The notes: generated by a model not told the origin, from the letters alone. DNA of 64,000 bases from Sporosarcina sp. BI001-red (GCF_003384035.1 NZ_QQAK01000012.1:310001-374000); one strand, 5' to 3'. Positions 48,923-60,093 are shown, counted from the stretch's first letter. Numbers and translations are program-made.

Positions 48923-50164
48923 CTACTTTTCGTCCTCATACTTCGGACGTTCATAATGCATACGGATATCGACTTCATATTTGTTATAGCGCACTTTCAA
49001 TAACTGGAACAGATGCGTCGTGAAGACTTTGAGTAACGCATAACCAGGTATCCCTAATATGACACCCGCCACACCAAATAACGAACCTGCTGTCAACAAG
49101 ACGAAAATAATCGTGATTGGATGAATATGTAGAGTTTTTCCCATGATTTGTGGTGAAATGAACTTCCCTTCAACCAATTGAACCACAGTCCATACAATCG
49201 CAAGTTTCACGAGCATGAATGGTGAAGTGACGATCGCAATGATGATTGCCGGTGTAATCGCAATGACTGGACCGAGATATGGGACCACACTTGTGAACAT
49301 GGCAAGCACACCGAGCAATAGAGCGTATTTCATATCGATGATCAAGAAACCAATCGTCACCATCGTACCGATACACATCGCAACTAGAATTTGACCTTGG
49401 ATATATGCGCTAATCTGATGGTCTGCGTTCTTTAAAATCGCCTGTGCATCTTCACGCATTCTCGGTGGCAACAGCTTCATCACGTATTTCGGTAAATTAT
49501 CCCCATCCTTCAAGAGATAAAACAAAATGAACGGAACCGTAACAATGGAGAGAATGATTCCAGTCAATGTAGAAATAAACGTCGTCAACCCGGATGCAAT
49601 GCCGCCAAGAGCATCGGCCACCATTTGCCCGATATTTTCAAGACCCGAGTCCAGTAGCTCCGATGCGTTAATGTCCAACTGATTGTAGTACGGTGCGAAT
49701 ATGGAGTTGCTAAAAAATGAATCGAGTGTAAGAATGAGCTGATTGAAGTATGTCGGGAATTCATCAACTAGTTTCCAAAATTGTACTTTCAAAAAAGGTA
49801 GGACTAGAAACACGAGCAAGGTGATGAGGCCAACTGCTGTTAAAAAGATAATGAAGATTCCCCATATTTTAGGTACTTTCATTTTTTCTATCAGTTGTAA
49901 AAGTGGACGGAGCAAATAATATAGAATCGATGCTAAAATAATCGGCAACACCACAGTTGAAAACAGTACTTGAATTGGATAAAAGATGAACGACACCTTA
50001 TCGAATATCATCACATTCAAACCTACAAGCACTAATACAATGAGTATGAAGAGTGTGGTCTTGCCCCCTAAGAACCGAATAATCCGGTTTTTAGGAGGAA
50101 TTCCATATTCATCATCCTGCTCATGATTCTCATGCACTTCCCTCTTACCTGCCAAATCCCCCAC
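48923..50164 (-). CDS. AI-2E family transporter (YueF-like)
   Basis: 413 residues with about eight helices and a charged N-terminus (HENHEQDDEYG). The C-terminal segment VVPYLGPVIAITPAIIIA and KLAIVWTVVQLVEGKFISPQ are hallmarks of the AI-2E/PerM family. Members include Na+/H+ antiporters and signal or lipid exporters; the substrate here is unknown. It starts 22 bases after the LCP gene on the same strand, suggesting a two-gene transcript. Confidence 0.85.
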   Translation of the reverse strand: MGDLAGKREVHENHEQDDEYGIPPKNRIIRFLGGKTTLFILIVLVLVGLNVMIFDKVSFIFYPIQVLFSTVVLPIILASILYYLLRPLLQLIEKMKVPKIWGIFIIFLTAVGLITLLVFLVLPFLKVQFWKLVDEFPTYFNQLILTLDSFFSNSIFAPYYNQLDINASELLDSGLENIGQMVADALGGIASGLTTFISTLTGIILSIVTVPFILFYLLKDGDNLPKYVMKLLPPRMREDAQAILKNADHQISAYIQGQILVAMCIGTMVTIGFLIIDMKYALLLGVLAMFTSVVPYLGPVIAITPAIIIAIVTSPFMLVKLAIVWTVVQLVEGKFISPQIMGKTLHIHPITIIFVLLTAGSLFGVAGVILGIPGYALLKVFTTHLFQLLKVRYNKYEVDIRMHYERPKYEDEK

Positions 50165-50186
50165 TCCTTCAAAAGATGTTATTTTA

Positions 50187-51137
50187 TCAGTTTGCGATGA
50201 ATGAACGAATCGCCTCTTGGTTCTGCTCCAGATTCACTTCAATGACCGATCCCGCATGTGAGTAGTCGGCAAACGAATAGGAACCTTTTACAGGAACCGT
50301 AAGAGTCTCAATATCAGCTCCACCCTTCACTAACAAGTTCGTCAGACGAGAAAGTTCTTCTTTAGATGTCAAATCCGTTTCCACAGTTTGAGAAATCACA
50401 CCTGCAATTTTTGGCGCGCGAACTAGCATGCTTGGTGTCACCGCTTGCTTTTTAACAGCGGACAAAACTTCCTGTTGACGGCGAACCCGTCCAAAATCAC
50501 CTTCAGCGTCCGCACGGAATCGAGCATAACCCAATAACTCTTTTCCATTTAACTGCTGGACTCCTGGCATCAGAGTGACACCAATCTTCTCAGACATTGC
50601 TTTCTTTACATTCATTTCTACTCCATCTGGAAAGGCAGTGTTTGCGATGGTTTCAAAGTTATCAAAGTCTACGATCGCATAATGGTGTATAGGAATGTTG
50701 AACATGCCCGTGATTGTGTCCTTTGCACTTTGGACACCACCTAAATAATAGGCTGTATTGAGTTTGTATGATTTGTATCCAGGAATATCCGCATAAATAT
50801 CACGCATAAACGACACAAGTTTCATTGTTTTTTCTTGCTTGTCCCACGAAAGGACCATCATAGTATCTGTACGGGATCTCCCACTGCCGTCATCATCGAC
50901 GCCGAGTAACAAATAGTTTTCGACAGATGAGGTTGAAGGATCGAGCAAATCACCTTCAAAGTTCCCTGGCTCTATAGCATTTTTAGAGGCGATTCGTTTG
51001 CCCGCCATATATTGGTATGATGAAAAAAGTCCTATTCCGACAAACCCGACTAAAAAAAGAGTGACGAGTACTCTGCCTTTTCGCAATCTACGTCGTCGCC
51101 GTCGTTTCGGCACCGGGCCTTCATAGTGTTCTGACAT
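50187..51137 (-). CDS. LytR-CpsA-Psr (LCP) family protein
   Basis: 316 residues. A very basic cytoplasmic tail (PKRRRRRRLRKGR) and one helix (VLVTLFLVGFVGIGLFSSY) precede an outer LCP domain. Signature residues: LLLGVDDDGSGRSRTDTMMV, the RDI-containing FMRDIYADIPGYKSYKLN, and YARFRADAEGDFGRVRRQQEV. Joins teichoic acid or other glycopolymers to peptidoglycan; which polymer is unknown. ATG 51137. Confidence 0.92.
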   Translation of the reverse strand: MSEHYEGPVPKRRRRRRLRKGRVLVTLFLVGFVGIGLFSSYQYMAGKRIASKNAIEPGNFEGDLLDPSTSSVENYLLLGVDDDGSGRSRTDTMMVLSWDKQEKTMKLVSFMRDIYADIPGYKSYKLNTAYYLGGVQSAKDTITGMFNIPIHHYAIVDFDNFETIANTAFPDGVEMNVKKAMSEKIGVTLMPGVQQLNGKELLGYARFRADAEGDFGRVRRQQEVLSAVKKQAVTPSMLVRAPKIAGVISQTVETDLTSKEELSRLTNLLVKGGADIETLTVPVKGSYSFADYSHAGSVIEVNLEQNQEAIRSFIAN

Positions 51138-51294
51138 TATTGTATTCCCCCAATAGTGAAGTCACAAAACAGGACGTTCTCGTAAGTCGTTGGTTGCATA
51201 GTGGAACTCTATTATATCATGCTTGAACACTGGACACTAAAAGAGTGAACGACTAAGATGTAAGAACGGACTGAATAGAAAGAAGGTAGACATA

Positions 51295-51828
51295 ATGGGA
51301 CAACTTGAAAAAGCAGTTTTTGCTGGCGGATGTTTTTGGTGTATGGTCAAGCCATTTACTGAATGGGACGGGATTCACAGTGTTGTCTCCGGTTATATGG
51401 GTGGGACGATTGAACACCCGACATACGAACAAGTGAAGGAAGGCAATTCAGGACATTTGGAAGTTGTGGAAATCACGTTCGACCCTGCACTTTATTCATA
51501 TGTTGACCTATTGGCACTCTATTGGCCACAAATCGACCCTACGGATGCAGGAGGACAATTCCAGGATCGTGGTCACTCCTATACGACTGCCATATTCTAT
51601 ACAAACGAATCGCAACGTCTTGCTGCGGAGCACTCAAAGAACGAGCTTGCAGAAAGCGGTCGCTTCACAAAACCGATTGTAACGGTAATCCGTCCAGCTG
51701 AAACGTTCTATGTCGCTGAAGACTACCACCAAGACTTTTATAAAAAAGAAAAAGAAGCCTATGAAGCAGACCGTGTCCAATCAGGTCGAGACGAATTCAT
51801 TCAAGCGAACTGGGAAGACCACAAATAA
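51295..51828 (+). CDS. msrA: Peptide methionine sulfoxide reductase MsrA
   Basis: 177 residues. The catalytic motif GGCFWCM is at residues 11-17, followed by VVSGYMGG and the substrate pocket [15 protein letters not shown]. It repairs the S-form of methionine sulfoxide using thioredoxin. It has GCFWC but no MsrB domain. The stop codon sits in the loop of its own terminator (51815-51842). Confidence 0.95.
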   Translation: MGQLEKAVFAGGCFWCMVKPFTEWDGIHSVVSGYMGGTIEHPTYEQVKEGNSGHLEVVEITFDPALYSYVDLLALYWPQIDPTDAGGQFQDRGHSYTTAIFYTNESQRLAAEHSKNELAESGRFTKPIVTVIRPAETFYVAEDYHQDFYKKEKEAYEADRVQSGRDEFIQANWEDHK

Positions 51829-51842
51829 TGTGGTCTTTTTTC
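51815..51842 (+). terminator. Terminator of msrA, overlapping the stop codon
   Basis: AAGACCACA pairs with TGTGGTCTT; T run after. Confidence 0.85.
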
Positions 51843-52024
51843 TATTCCTTAAAAATCGATATCGAGACCTTTCTCTTATTATAACCAATAATGCCAAAGT
51901 GAAACGAAACCCTAATAATCTAGTGAAAAAAGTCGAATCCTTGAAATAGCTTGTCACCATATGTATAATTATAAGTTATCATTCAAATGAGACAATAAAA
52001 ACTATTGAAAAAGGACGTGCCTTG

Positions 52025-53365
52025 ATGAGTAAGAGTAAGATGACAAAAGATGATATTCGGAAATTTGCTAAAGACGAGAATGTGAATTTCATCCGACTCC
52101 AAATTACTGACATTCTCGGAATGATCAAGAGCGTAGAAATACCTGTTACCCAGCTCGATAAAGCCCTCGACAACAAAATGATGTTCGACGGCTCTTCTAT
52201 CGAAGGATTCACTAGTATTGAAGAATCGGATATGTACTTAATTCCTGATTTAGATACGTGGATGGTCTTCCCATGGCCTTCTGGTGCGGGTAAAGTAGCT
52301 CGCCTCATCTGTGATGTCGCTCAAGCGGACGGAGCTCCCTTTCCTGGTGACCCGCGTGGGAATTTAAAACGCATCCTTAAAGAGATGGAACGCATGGGCT
52401 TTACAGACTTCAACTTAGGACCTGAACCTGAATTTTTCTTATTTAAATTGGATCGTCATGGAGAACCAACGATGCACTTGAATGACCAAGGTGATTACTT
52501 CGACTTCGCTCCGCTTGATCTCGGTGAAAATTGCAGAAGGGATATCGTCTTGCAGCTGGAAGAGCTCGGATTTGAGGTCGAAGCTTCCCACCATGAGTCA
52601 GCACCGGGTCAGCACGAAATCGATTTCAAGTATGCAGACGCTTTAAGAGCTTGTGACAATATCCAAACGTTTAAACTAGTAGTGAAGACAATAGCACGAG
52701 AACACGGCTTCCACGCCACCTTCATGCCAAAACCAATCTTTGGAGTCAATGGATCTGGTATGCATTGTAATATCTCGTTATTCAAAGACGGAGAAAATGC
52801 GTTTTACGATGAACATGGAGAACGAAAGCTTAGTGAAACTGCATATCAGTTCATGGCAGGTGTACTTAAGCATGTTAGAGGATTCACATCGATCACCAAC
52901 CCTACCGTCAATTCTTACAAAAGACTCGTTCCTGGTTTCGAAGCCCCTTGCTATGTTGCATGGTCTGCGCAAAATAGAAGCCCGGCAATCCGAATTCCAG
53001 CTTCCCGCGGATTGAGCACACGAATCGAGGTCCGCTCTGTCGATTCAGTTGCGAATCCCTACTTGGCATTATCCGCTATTTTAAAAGCCGGGTTAAGTGG
53101 CATCGAACAGAAACTCGATCCTGGAGAGCCGTGTGATTGCAATATTTATGAAATGAAGGCACATGAACTCAACGAATTAGGAATCGAAACATTGCCAACA
53201 GACTTAGACCACGCGTTGATTGCTTTAGACAAAGACCCAGTGATGCAAGAGGCGTTGGGTACCCATATCTATACCAACTTCAGAAAAGTGAAGCAAAAAG
53301 AATGGGATAGCTATCGCATCACCGTCCATCCGTGGGAAATTGAACAGTATCGAAGAATGTACTGA
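52025..53365 (+). CDS. glnA: Glutamine synthetase, type I (paralogue 1, Arg62-less)
   Basis: 446 residues, full-length GSI-alpha. Active-site parts: [66 protein letters not shown]. Makes glutamine from glutamate and ammonia. The B. subtilis feedback residue Arg62 is replaced: here Ser64 (codon 52214-52216) in [10 protein letters not shown]. The other feedback residue, the Glu of FEAPCY (Glu304 equivalent), is kept. No glnR is adjacent. Likely the less feedback-sensitive isoform. ATG 52025 follows AAAGGA; TTG 52022 is an alternative. Confidence 0.95.
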   Translation: MSKSKMTKDDIRKFAKDENVNFIRLQITDILGMIKSVEIPVTQLDKALDNKMMFDGSSIEGFTSIEESDMYLIPDLDTWMVFPWPSGAGKVARLICDVAQADGAPFPGDPRGNLKRILKEMERMGFTDFNLGPEPEFFLFKLDRHGEPTMHLNDQGDYFDFAPLDLGENCRRDIVLQLEELGFEVEASHHESAPGQHEIDFKYADALRACDNIQTFKLVVKTIAREHGFHATFMPKPIFGVNGSGMHCNISLFKDGENAFYDEHGERKLSETAYQFMAGVLKHVRGFTSITNPTVNSYKRLVPGFEAPCYVAWSAQNRSPAIRIPASRGLSTRIEVRSVDSVANPYLALSAILKAGLSGIEQKLDPGEPCDCNIYEMKAHELNELGIETLPTDLDHALIALDKDPVMQEALGTHIYTNFRKVKQKEWDSYRITVHPWEIEQYRRMY

Positions 53366-53392
53366 AGACTTGATTGTTGTGTCATGATAGAT

Positions 53393-53431
53393 AATAAACC
53401 CCGCACTCCATTGCAGAGTGCGGGGTTTATT
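53393..53431. terminator. Bidirectional terminator after glnA paralogue 1
   Basis: 16-bp perfect stem (53393-53408 with 53416-53431) with AT flanks; shared with the convergent antiporter gene. Confidence 0.9.
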
Positions 53432-53456
53432 CACGGGAAGTTGAGCTTCAATTCCA

Positions 53457-54506
53457 TTACAATAGAAAGAATCCAATTCCCATGATGATGTAAGCTGCGA
53501 ACAGAATGAGTCCTTCAAACCAATTCGATTCCCCGTCGTTGGATAAACTGATGACAAGAAGTGCCGCAGTCACCATCGCGACCAGTTCTGGAATCGTAAA
53601 GATAAGCGGCATTTGTTCTGGCATTAAAATTGAAATAAGAACTAATGCAGGTGCGACAAACATCGCCACTTGCAGTGTGGAACCGACTGCGATTTCTACA
53701 GCTACGTTCATACGATTTTTCAAGGCCATTGTAATCGCAGAAACGTGCTCAGCAGCATTCCCGACAATCGCTACGATAATAACCCCGATAAATAATTCCG
53801 ACCATCCAAATTGCTCTCCAAGCGTTTCAAACGTATGAACCAGACGCTCTGAAACAAATGCAACGGCTACTGTACTTAGCAACAAGACCAGCATAGACTT
53901 CCCTTTCGTCCACTCCGGGATCTCTTCTTCTACGGTTTCATCACCTGAAGCAAAAACACCTCGATGGGTCACCAACTTGAAAAACAGACCAGACAAATAG
54001 ATGGCAATCAAGATTATTGCAACTCCGATACTTAAGTGAAACGTTGTGTCAGTGTCCATTGTCATCGAAAATACTTCTGGAATAACGAATGCGACAACAA
54101 CTGCAAAAATCAGTAATCCAGAGTTATAACGAGAATCCTGGAGACTGAAGTTTTGTTTCTTGAACTTCAGACCCCCTGCAAAGAAAGACAGGCCGAGCAC
54201 GAGAAGTAAATTCCCCAAAACTGACCCTGTCAGTGATGCAAGAACAATTCCGATGAGACCAGCTTTTAACGTAAAAATAGAAATAATCAGTTCAACTGCA
54301 TTTCCAAACGTTGCGTTCAGCAGACCCCCGATTCGTGGTCCACTCACAATCGCTAGACTTTCCGTAGCTCGCCCGATGAAACCAGATAACCCAATAATCG
54401 TTACACAGCTCAATACAAACATTAAAATATCTGACCAATTTAAGAAAGCACCCAGCGCAACAACTGGAACGCCTATAAAAACTACGATTGAAAAAATACG
54501 ATTCAT
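53457..54506 (-). CDS. CaxA-type calcium/cation:proton antiporter
   Basis: 349 residues, about ten helices in two inverted halves. Each half has the core motif: GNAVELIISIFTLKAG and GNAAEHVSAITMALKN, whose glutamates exchange Ca2+ (or Na+/K+) and H+. Acidic cytoplasmic loop between (GDETVEEEIPEW). Resembles B. subtilis YfkE (ChaA). Lies between the two glutamine synthetase genes. ATG 54506 follows AAAAGGGAGG. Confidence 0.88.
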   Translation of the reverse strand: MNRIFSIVVFIGVPVVALGAFLNWSDILMFVLSCVTIIGLSGFIGRATESLAIVSGPRIGGLLNATFGNAVELIISIFTLKAGLIGIVLASLTGSVLGNLLLVLGLSFFAGGLKFKKQNFSLQDSRYNSGLLIFAVVVAFVIPEVFSMTMDTDTTFHLSIGVAIILIAIYLSGLFFKLVTHRGVFASGDETVEEEIPEWTKGKSMLVLLLSTVAVAFVSERLVHTFETLGEQFGWSELFIGVIIVAIVGNAAEHVSAITMALKNRMNVAVEIAVGSTLQVAMFVAPALVLISILMPEQMPLIFTIPELVAMVTAALLVISLSNDGESNWFEGLILFAAYIIMGIGFFLL

Positions 54507-54717
54507 AATAATCCTCCCTTTTAAAGAACAAATTAGAGTATTTCAACCTATCCTTTAATTCCCTACTGATCGCATGAACAAACCCCTCCATTTACTTTTA
54601 AACGAATCATTTCAATTAAATTGAAAAAAATTCTTGTAAATGGAGTTGAATATGCGTATTATAAAAAATTATTATGCAACTATGATAATGACTAATTTTG
54701 AAAAAGGAAGTGGCCAG

Positions 54718-56052
54718 ATGAGGAATACAACAAAAGACGACATTCGAAAATATGTGATAGAGGATAATGTAAATTTCATCCGTTTGCAATTTACAGATAT
54801 TCTCGGAATGATCAAGAACGTTGAAATTCCTATCAGCCAGCTTGAAAAAGCGCTCGATAATAAAATGATGTTTGACGGTTCATCCATCGAAGGCTTTGTA
54901 AGAATTGAAGAATCGGATATGTATCTAATTCCTGATTTAAATACATGGATGGTCTTTCCTTGGCCGTCTGGCACAGGGAAAGTAGCGCGTCTTATTTGTG
55001 ACGTGTCCCTTGCGAACGGAGAACCTTTCCCTGGGGACCCTAGAGGAAACTTAAAACGAATTTTAGCTGAAATGGAAGACATGGGATTCACGGACTTCAA
55101 CTTAGGGCCTGAACCTGAATTTTTCCTATTTAAATTAGATAGTAACGGTGAACCTACCATGGAATTAAACGACCATGGAGATTATTTCGACTTCGCTCCA
55201 CTCGATCTCGGTGAAAACTGCAGACGGGACATTGTCCTTGAATTGGAAGCACTCGGTTTCGAAGTGGAAGCTTCTCATCACGAAGCAGCTCCTGGTCAGC
55301 ACGAAATCGATTTTAAATATGCAGATGCGTTAACAGCTTGTGACAATATCCAGACATTCAAACTCGTAGTGAAGACAATCGCTCGGAAACACGGTTTGCA
55401 TGCGACGTTCATGCCAAAACCGATCTTTGGAGTAAATGGGTCAGGCATGCACTGTAATATTTCTTTGTTCAAAGATGGTGACAACGCATTCTTTGATGAA
55501 AACGGTGAGCGCAAGCTAAGTAAGACCGCGTATCAGTTCATGGCAGGCGTGCTGGATCATGTTGAAGGGTTTACTGCGATTACGAACCCAACGGTCAACT
55601 CCTACAAACGTTTAGTCCCTGGATATGAAGCACCTTGCTACATTGCATGGTCAGCACAAAACCGTAGCCCGCTCATCCGTATTCCGGCATCACGTGGCCT
55701 GAGTACACGAATCGAAGTACGCTCTGTCGATTCTGTGGCCAATCCTTATCTAGCACTGGCAGCGATTCTTAAGTCTGGACTGGATGGAATACAACGTGAT
55801 CTCGATCCGGGTCACCCTTGTGATCGTAACATCTATGAAATGAATGCTATGGAACTTGAAAACGAAGGCATCGTCACACTGCCGACTGACCTCGATCATG
55901 CATTGTTAGCACTTGGAGAAGATACAATCATTCAAGAAGCATTAGGTAGTCACATTTACGCCAATTACAAAGAAGCGAAGCAAAGGGAATGGGATAGCTA
56001 CCGGATTACGGTCCATGCATGGGAAATCGAACGCTATATGAAGATGTACTAA
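54718..56052 (+). CDS. glnA: Glutamine synthetase, type I (paralogue 2, Arg62 present)
   Basis: 444 residues, the same length as B. subtilis GlnA, and Arg62 lies exactly where expected ([10 protein letters not shown], codon 54901-54903), as does the Glu304-type glutamate (YEAPCY). Feedback control by glutamine should therefore work as in Bacillus, and it is the better candidate for the regulatory GS that binds TnrA or GlnR. ATG 54718 with AAGGAAG; the longer frame from 54640 lacks a ribosome site. It is closely similar to paralogue 1, so the pair likely comes from a duplication. No glnR adjacent. Confidence 0.95.
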   Translation: MRNTTKDDIRKYVIEDNVNFIRLQFTDILGMIKNVEIPISQLEKALDNKMMFDGSSIEGFVRIEESDMYLIPDLNTWMVFPWPSGTGKVARLICDVSLANGEPFPGDPRGNLKRILAEMEDMGFTDFNLGPEPEFFLFKLDSNGEPTMELNDHGDYFDFAPLDLGENCRRDIVLELEALGFEVEASHHEAAPGQHEIDFKYADALTACDNIQTFKLVVKTIARKHGLHATFMPKPIFGVNGSGMHCNISLFKDGDNAFFDENGERKLSKTAYQFMAGVLDHVEGFTAITNPTVNSYKRLVPGYEAPCYIAWSAQNRSPLIRIPASRGLSTRIEVRSVDSVANPYLALAAILKSGLDGIQRDLDPGHPCDRNIYEMNAMELENEGIVTLPTDLDHALLALGEDTIIQEALGSHIYANYKEAKQREWDSYRITVHAWEIERYMKMY

Positions 56053-56074
56053 TCGCAAATATAGCATGGCATAC

Positions 56075-56117
56075 AAAAAGCCGGACACTCTGAAATTATC
56101 AGAGTGTCCGGCTTTTT
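56075..56117. terminator. Bidirectional terminator between glnA paralogue 2 and the opp operon
   Basis: 19-bp perfect stem (56075-56093 with 56099-56117) flanked by A and T runs. Confidence 0.95.
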
Positions 56118-56120
56118 AAA

Positions 56121-57065
56121 TTAGGATTCTTTTGGAACATGATTCTTTTTCATTTCTTCAAATTCCTTATCGGAACAAAGAACGAAATGTTCAGGTGCGA
56201 TTTCACGGAACTCAACATGCTCATCAGATCCATAGTTATGATCTTTAGGATTGTAAGGAGTACGTACGCGAGAACGCTCGTAGATTGGATCAGGAAGTGG
56301 TATCGCTGAAAGCAATGACTTCGTATACGCGTGCATCGGATTGCGATATAACTCATCCGCAGGAGCCATTTCAACGAGTTTCCCAAAGTACATAACACCA
56401 ATACGGTCAGAAATATATTTTACCATCGACAAATCGTGTGCGATGAACAAATACGTCAGTCCGCGTTCTTCTTGCAAGTCTTTAAGCAAGTTAACGACTT
56501 GAGCCTGAATGGATACATCCAAAGCGGAAATCGGCTCATCTGCGATGATGAATTCAGGATCCACTGCGAGTGCACGTGCAATCCCGATTCTCTGACGCTG
56601 ACCGCCGGAGAACTCGTGCGGATACCGTTCCGCGTGCTCGCGATTCAGTCCAACAGTTTCAAGCAAGGAAATCACTTTTTCTTTACGCTCTTTTTTAGAT
56701 TTCGCAAGACCGTTATTATCGATACCTTCAGCAATAATATCCATAACTTTCATTCGAGGATTCAATGACGCATAAGGATCCTGGAAAATCATCTGCATTT
56801 TTCGGTTGAAGTCCTTGTTTCCCGCTTTTGATTTCTTGTCCTGAACGTTTATTCCATTAAAGAGTACTTCTCCATCTGTTGCATCATAAAGACGGATTAT
56901 TGTCCGACCTGTCGTAGATTTTCCGCAACCGGATTCTCCAACAAGACCAAATGTTTCACCGCGATTAATAGAGAAGCTGATGTCGTCAATCGCACGGACT
57001 TCGGACGGCTTGCCTTCATTGAAATATTGTTTTAGATTCTTAACTTCTAATAAAACATCAGACAT
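56121..57065 (-). CDS. oppF: Oligopeptide ABC transporter ATP-binding protein OppF
   Basis: 314 residues. Walker A GESGCGKS, signature FSGGQRQR, Walker [13 protein letters not shown], and the C-terminal oligopeptide-transporter domain ([16 protein letters not shown]). Pairs with OppD. Last gene of the operon; ATG 57065 overlaps the oppD stop by one base. Confidence 0.93.
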   Translation of the reverse strand: MSDVLLEVKNLKQYFNEGKPSEVRAIDDISFSINRGETFGLVGESGCGKSTTGRTIIRLYDATDGEVLFNGINVQDKKSKAGNKDFNRKMQMIFQDPYASLNPRMKVMDIIAEGIDNNGLAKSKKERKEKVISLLETVGLNREHAERYPHEFSGGQRQRIGIARALAVDPEFIIADEPISALDVSIQAQVVNLLKDLQEERGLTYLFIAHDLSMVKYISDRIGVMYFGKLVEMAPADELYRNPMHAYTKSLLSAIPLPDPIYERSRVRTPYNPKDHNYGSDEHVEFREIAPEHFVLCSDKEFEEMKKNHVPKES

Positions 57066-58126
57066 TACGCACGCCCTCCTGTTGCTTCATAGTATCTGCT
57101 GCCTGGGAAAGTACGCATACGCTCAATAATTCCTGATGGCGGTTCCACCTGAGGTGCTTGCGGATGCAACAACCAAGTTGCGGCATAATGCGTATCGCTC
57201 ACTCGGAAAAATGGCGGTGGCTGTTCCATATCAATCTTCAGGGCATACTCACTGCGAAGAGCAAATGCATCCCCCTTAGGAGGATTCAGCAGATCAGGAG
57301 GTGTTCCTGGGATAGCATATAACTTCTCTTCATTGACATCCATAGAAGGCATCGAACTCAATAGCCCCCATGTATAAGGATGTTGTGGATTATAGAAAAT
57401 CTCATCGACCGTACCGATTTCAACAATCATGCCGCCGTACATAACAGCAACACGGTCTGCTACGTTTGCAACTACGCCCAAATCGTGTGTAATGAAGATA
57501 ATTGACGTATCAATTTTCTTTTGGATATCTTTCATCAGCTCTAAAATTTGAGCTTGAATCGTAACGTCCAATGCAGTAGTTGGCTCATCCGCAATTAGAA
57601 TCTGTGGATTACACGCTAGCGCAGTTGCAATAACAATACGCTGACGCTGCCCTCCTGAAAATTGGTGAGGATACATTTTGTAACGGTTTTCTGCATTAGG
57701 AATCCCGACCATATTCAGCAGTTCAATCGCCACTTTACGCGCTTTCGCTTTGCTCACTTTTTGGTGTTTTAAAATCGGCTCCATAATTTGTTTACCTATC
57801 GTCATCGTTGGATTCAATGAAGTCATTGGATCCTGGAAGATCATCGAAATATCTTTACCACGAATTTTTTGCATCTCTCTTTCTGGCAATTTCGTCAAAT
57901 CTTTGCCATCAAAGAGAATTTCTCCGTTTTTAAATTCAGAACTTGATTCGGGTAGCAAACGCATAATGGATTTTGTCGTAACCGACTTACCCGATCCCGA
58001 CTCACCAACAATCGCAAGTGTTTCTCCTTTATTTAAGTCGAAATTCACTCCACGAATCGCTTTCACTTCACCAGCAAACGTATGGAAGGAAAGCTCTAAA
58101 TCTTTAACTTGTAATATTTTACTCAT
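57065..58126 (-). CDS. oppD: Oligopeptide ABC transporter ATP-binding protein OppD
   Basis: 353 residues. Walker A GESGSGKS, signature FSGGQRQR, Walker [13 protein letters not shown], and the C-terminal [19 protein letters not shown] segment seen in OppD. ATG 58126 follows GGAGG; 15 bases after oppC. Confidence 0.93.
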   Translation of the reverse strand: MSKILQVKDLELSFHTFAGEVKAIRGVNFDLNKGETLAIVGESGSGKSVTTKSIMRLLPESSSEFKNGEILFDGKDLTKLPEREMQKIRGKDISMIFQDPMTSLNPTMTIGKQIMEPILKHQKVSKAKARKVAIELLNMVGIPNAENRYKMYPHQFSGGQRQRIVIATALACNPQILIADEPTTALDVTIQAQILELMKDIQKKIDTSIIFITHDLGVVANVADRVAVMYGGMIVEIGTVDEIFYNPQHPYTWGLLSSMPSMDVNEEKLYAIPGTPPDLLNPPKGDAFALRSEYALKIDMEQPPPFFRVSDTHYAATWLLHPQAPQVEPPSGIIERMRTFPGSRYYEATGGRA

Positions 58127-58141
58127 TTCGCTTTCCTCCTA

Positions 58142-59161
58142 TCAGTCTTTCATTTTCGGATCGAGTGCATCACGTAAACCATCACCAATTAAGTTGAAGG
58201 CAATCATTAAGACACTAATAACAATACATGGGAATAACAATACGTAAGGTTGGAATTCCATAACCTTAAATCCGTCATTAATAAGTGTACCTAGTGATGC
58301 CGCTGGGGGCTGCAACCCGATTCCAATGAAACTTAGAAATGCTTCGAAGAAAATCGCATTTGGAATAGTAAACATTGTGTTAATGACAATAATGCCCAAA
58401 ACATTTGGCATTAAGTGTTTACCAATTATTCTAGAGTCATTTGTTCCGAGCGTACGAGCTGCTAACACAAATTCTTGGTTTTTGTATTTCAAAATTTGTG
58501 CACGGACGATACGCGACATTCCAATCCATCCTGTAATTGAGATGGCAATGATGATTGCCCCTATCCCTGGTTCCATCACCATGATCATGAGTATGACTAC
58601 TATAAGTGTTGGTATACCAATCAGAATTTCTACGATACGCTGCATAACATCATCTGTACGACCGCCAAAGTATCCGGAAATTCCGCCGTATAAAACGCCG
58701 ATCACTAAGTCAATTAGAGCTGCAACAAATGCAATTAGCAGTGAAATTTGAGTACCTTCCCAAAGACGCGTAAATAGGTCACGGCCTAAACCGTCTGTCC
58801 CGAACCAATAGTACTCATCCACTTTTTTCATTGCGTACAAATCAACTTTTTCACCGCTTAAATTACCTACACCATCCATAATCCCTAGTTTTTCAATCCC
58901 AGGCATTTTAGGTGGGAGATTAGCGTGTCTTAAGTTTTGAGCTGCACCGTCATGGCCGTTCAAATGTGGTCCGACTAACGCCATAATTACTAGTAAAACA
59001 AGTACTACCATACTAACAATCGCCGCTTTGTTTTTCCGAAGACGCAACCAAGCATCTTGCCAGAAACTTAAACTCGGTTTCTCGATACGTTCCGCATGTG
59101 AGCTGTCGATTTCAATCCGTTCAAATTGGTCTTGAGGCAGCTTTTCGATGTCTTTTTTCAT
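58142..59161 (-). CDS. oppC: Oligopeptide ABC transporter permease OppC
   Basis: 339 residues. A cytoplasmic N-terminus, then helices with the OppC_N domain (FWQDAWLRLRKNKAAIVSMV) and the EAA-type loop EFVLAARTLGTNDSRIIGKH. ATG 59161 overlaps oppB by one base. Forms the channel with OppB. Confidence 0.92.
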   Translation of the reverse strand: MKKDIEKLPQDQFERIEIDSSHAERIEKPSLSFWQDAWLRLRKNKAAIVSMVVLVLLVIMALVGPHLNGHDGAAQNLRHANLPPKMPGIEKLGIMDGVGNLSGEKVDLYAMKKVDEYYWFGTDGLGRDLFTRLWEGTQISLLIAFVAALIDLVIGVLYGGISGYFGGRTDDVMQRIVEILIGIPTLIVVILMIMVMEPGIGAIIIAISITGWIGMSRIVRAQILKYKNQEFVLAARTLGTNDSRIIGKHLMPNVLGIIVINTMFTIPNAIFFEAFLSFIGIGLQPPAASLGTLINDGFKVMEFQPYVLLFPCIVISVLMIAFNLIGDGLRDALDPKMKD

Positions 59162-60093
59162 TATGCTTTCCCTCCAGACAAGCGGATACGAGGATCAATG
59201 ACTCCATATAAAATATCCACGATGAAAATAACAACAATTAGGAATGCTGAGAAGAATAATGTTGTACCCATAATTGTTGCGAAGTCATTCACCATAATTG
59301 AAGATACAAACTGCTCTCCGATTCCAGGGATCGCGAATATTTGCTCAACTACGAGTGAACCTGTAACCAGTCCTGCTGCAACCGGTCCTAAAACAGTAAT
59401 CAATGGAATCAATGCATTTCGGAATGCGTGTTTAAATGCGATTTCAAATCCGTTTGCACCTTTTGCTTTCGCAAGAGTAATGTAATCAGATCCCATAACC
59501 TCAATCATTTCTGTACGGATGAAACGTGCAGACAATGCAAGAGGTCCCATTGCCAATGCGATCGATGGAAGAATACTCGATTTCCAACCGTCATTCCATA
59601 GTCCAACCGGTAGAAGGTGCCATTGTGAAGCAACAAAATATTGTAGCAGCGTCGCAAATACAAATGAAGGAATCGAGATTCCTAATATCGCAAAGAACGT
59701 ACTTCCATAATCCCAGAAGGTATTTTGTTTTAATGCAGCAATCATACCGAGCAATATCCCGATTATCGTTCCGAAAACCATCGCCTGGGCACCAAGTATA
59801 AAGGAAGGTTTTATACGTGAAGCAAGGAGATCATTTACGCTTTTCCCTTTGAATGCAAATGATGTCCCTAAGTCACCTTTTGCTAAGTTCTTCATATAAA
59901 TTGCATATTGGACGGGTTTTGGCTTATCAATTCCGTACTTCTTCTCAACAATTGCTTTTTGGTTATCATTCAATTTGTTGTAAGACGAAATTGGCGAACC
60001 CGGTAATGTTTGCATTAAGAAAAATGTTGCAGTCGCAATTAAAAACATTGTTATGAACATATAGATAATTCGTTTTCCGACATATTTAACCAT
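59161..60093 (-). CDS. oppB: Oligopeptide ABC transporter permease OppB
   Basis: 310 residues, six helices. N-terminal YVGKRIIYMFITMFLIATAT, the KYGIDKPKPVQYAIYMKNLA segment between, and the EAA loop SDYITLAKAKGANGFEIAFK. Start is ATG 60093. Downstream of oppA across an intercistronic hairpin. Confidence 0.93.
   Translation of the reverse strand: MVKYVGKRIIYMFITMFLIATATFFLMQTLPGSPISSYNKLNDNQKAIVEKKYGIDKPKPVQYAIYMKNLAKGDLGTSFAFKGKSVNDLLASRIKPSFILGAQAMVFGTIIGILLGMIAALKQNTFWDYGSTFFAILGISIPSFVFATLLQYFVASQWHLLPVGLWNDGWKSSILPSIALAMGPLALSARFIRTEMIEVMGSDYITLAKAKGANGFEIAFKHAFRNALIPLITVLGPVAAGLVTGSLVVEQIFAIPGIGEQFVSSIMVNDFATIMGTTLFFSAFLIVVIFIVDILYGVIDPRIRLSGGKA

Noticed and set aside
51940..52025. TnrA/GlnR box upstream of glnA paralogue 1
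   Set aside because: Closest sequence (TGTATAATTATAAGTTATCA) misses essential positions of TGTNA-N7-TNACA; not claimed.
54600..54718. TnrA/GlnR box upstream of glnA paralogue 2
   Set aside because: TGTAAATGGAGTTGAAT matches only the left half well.
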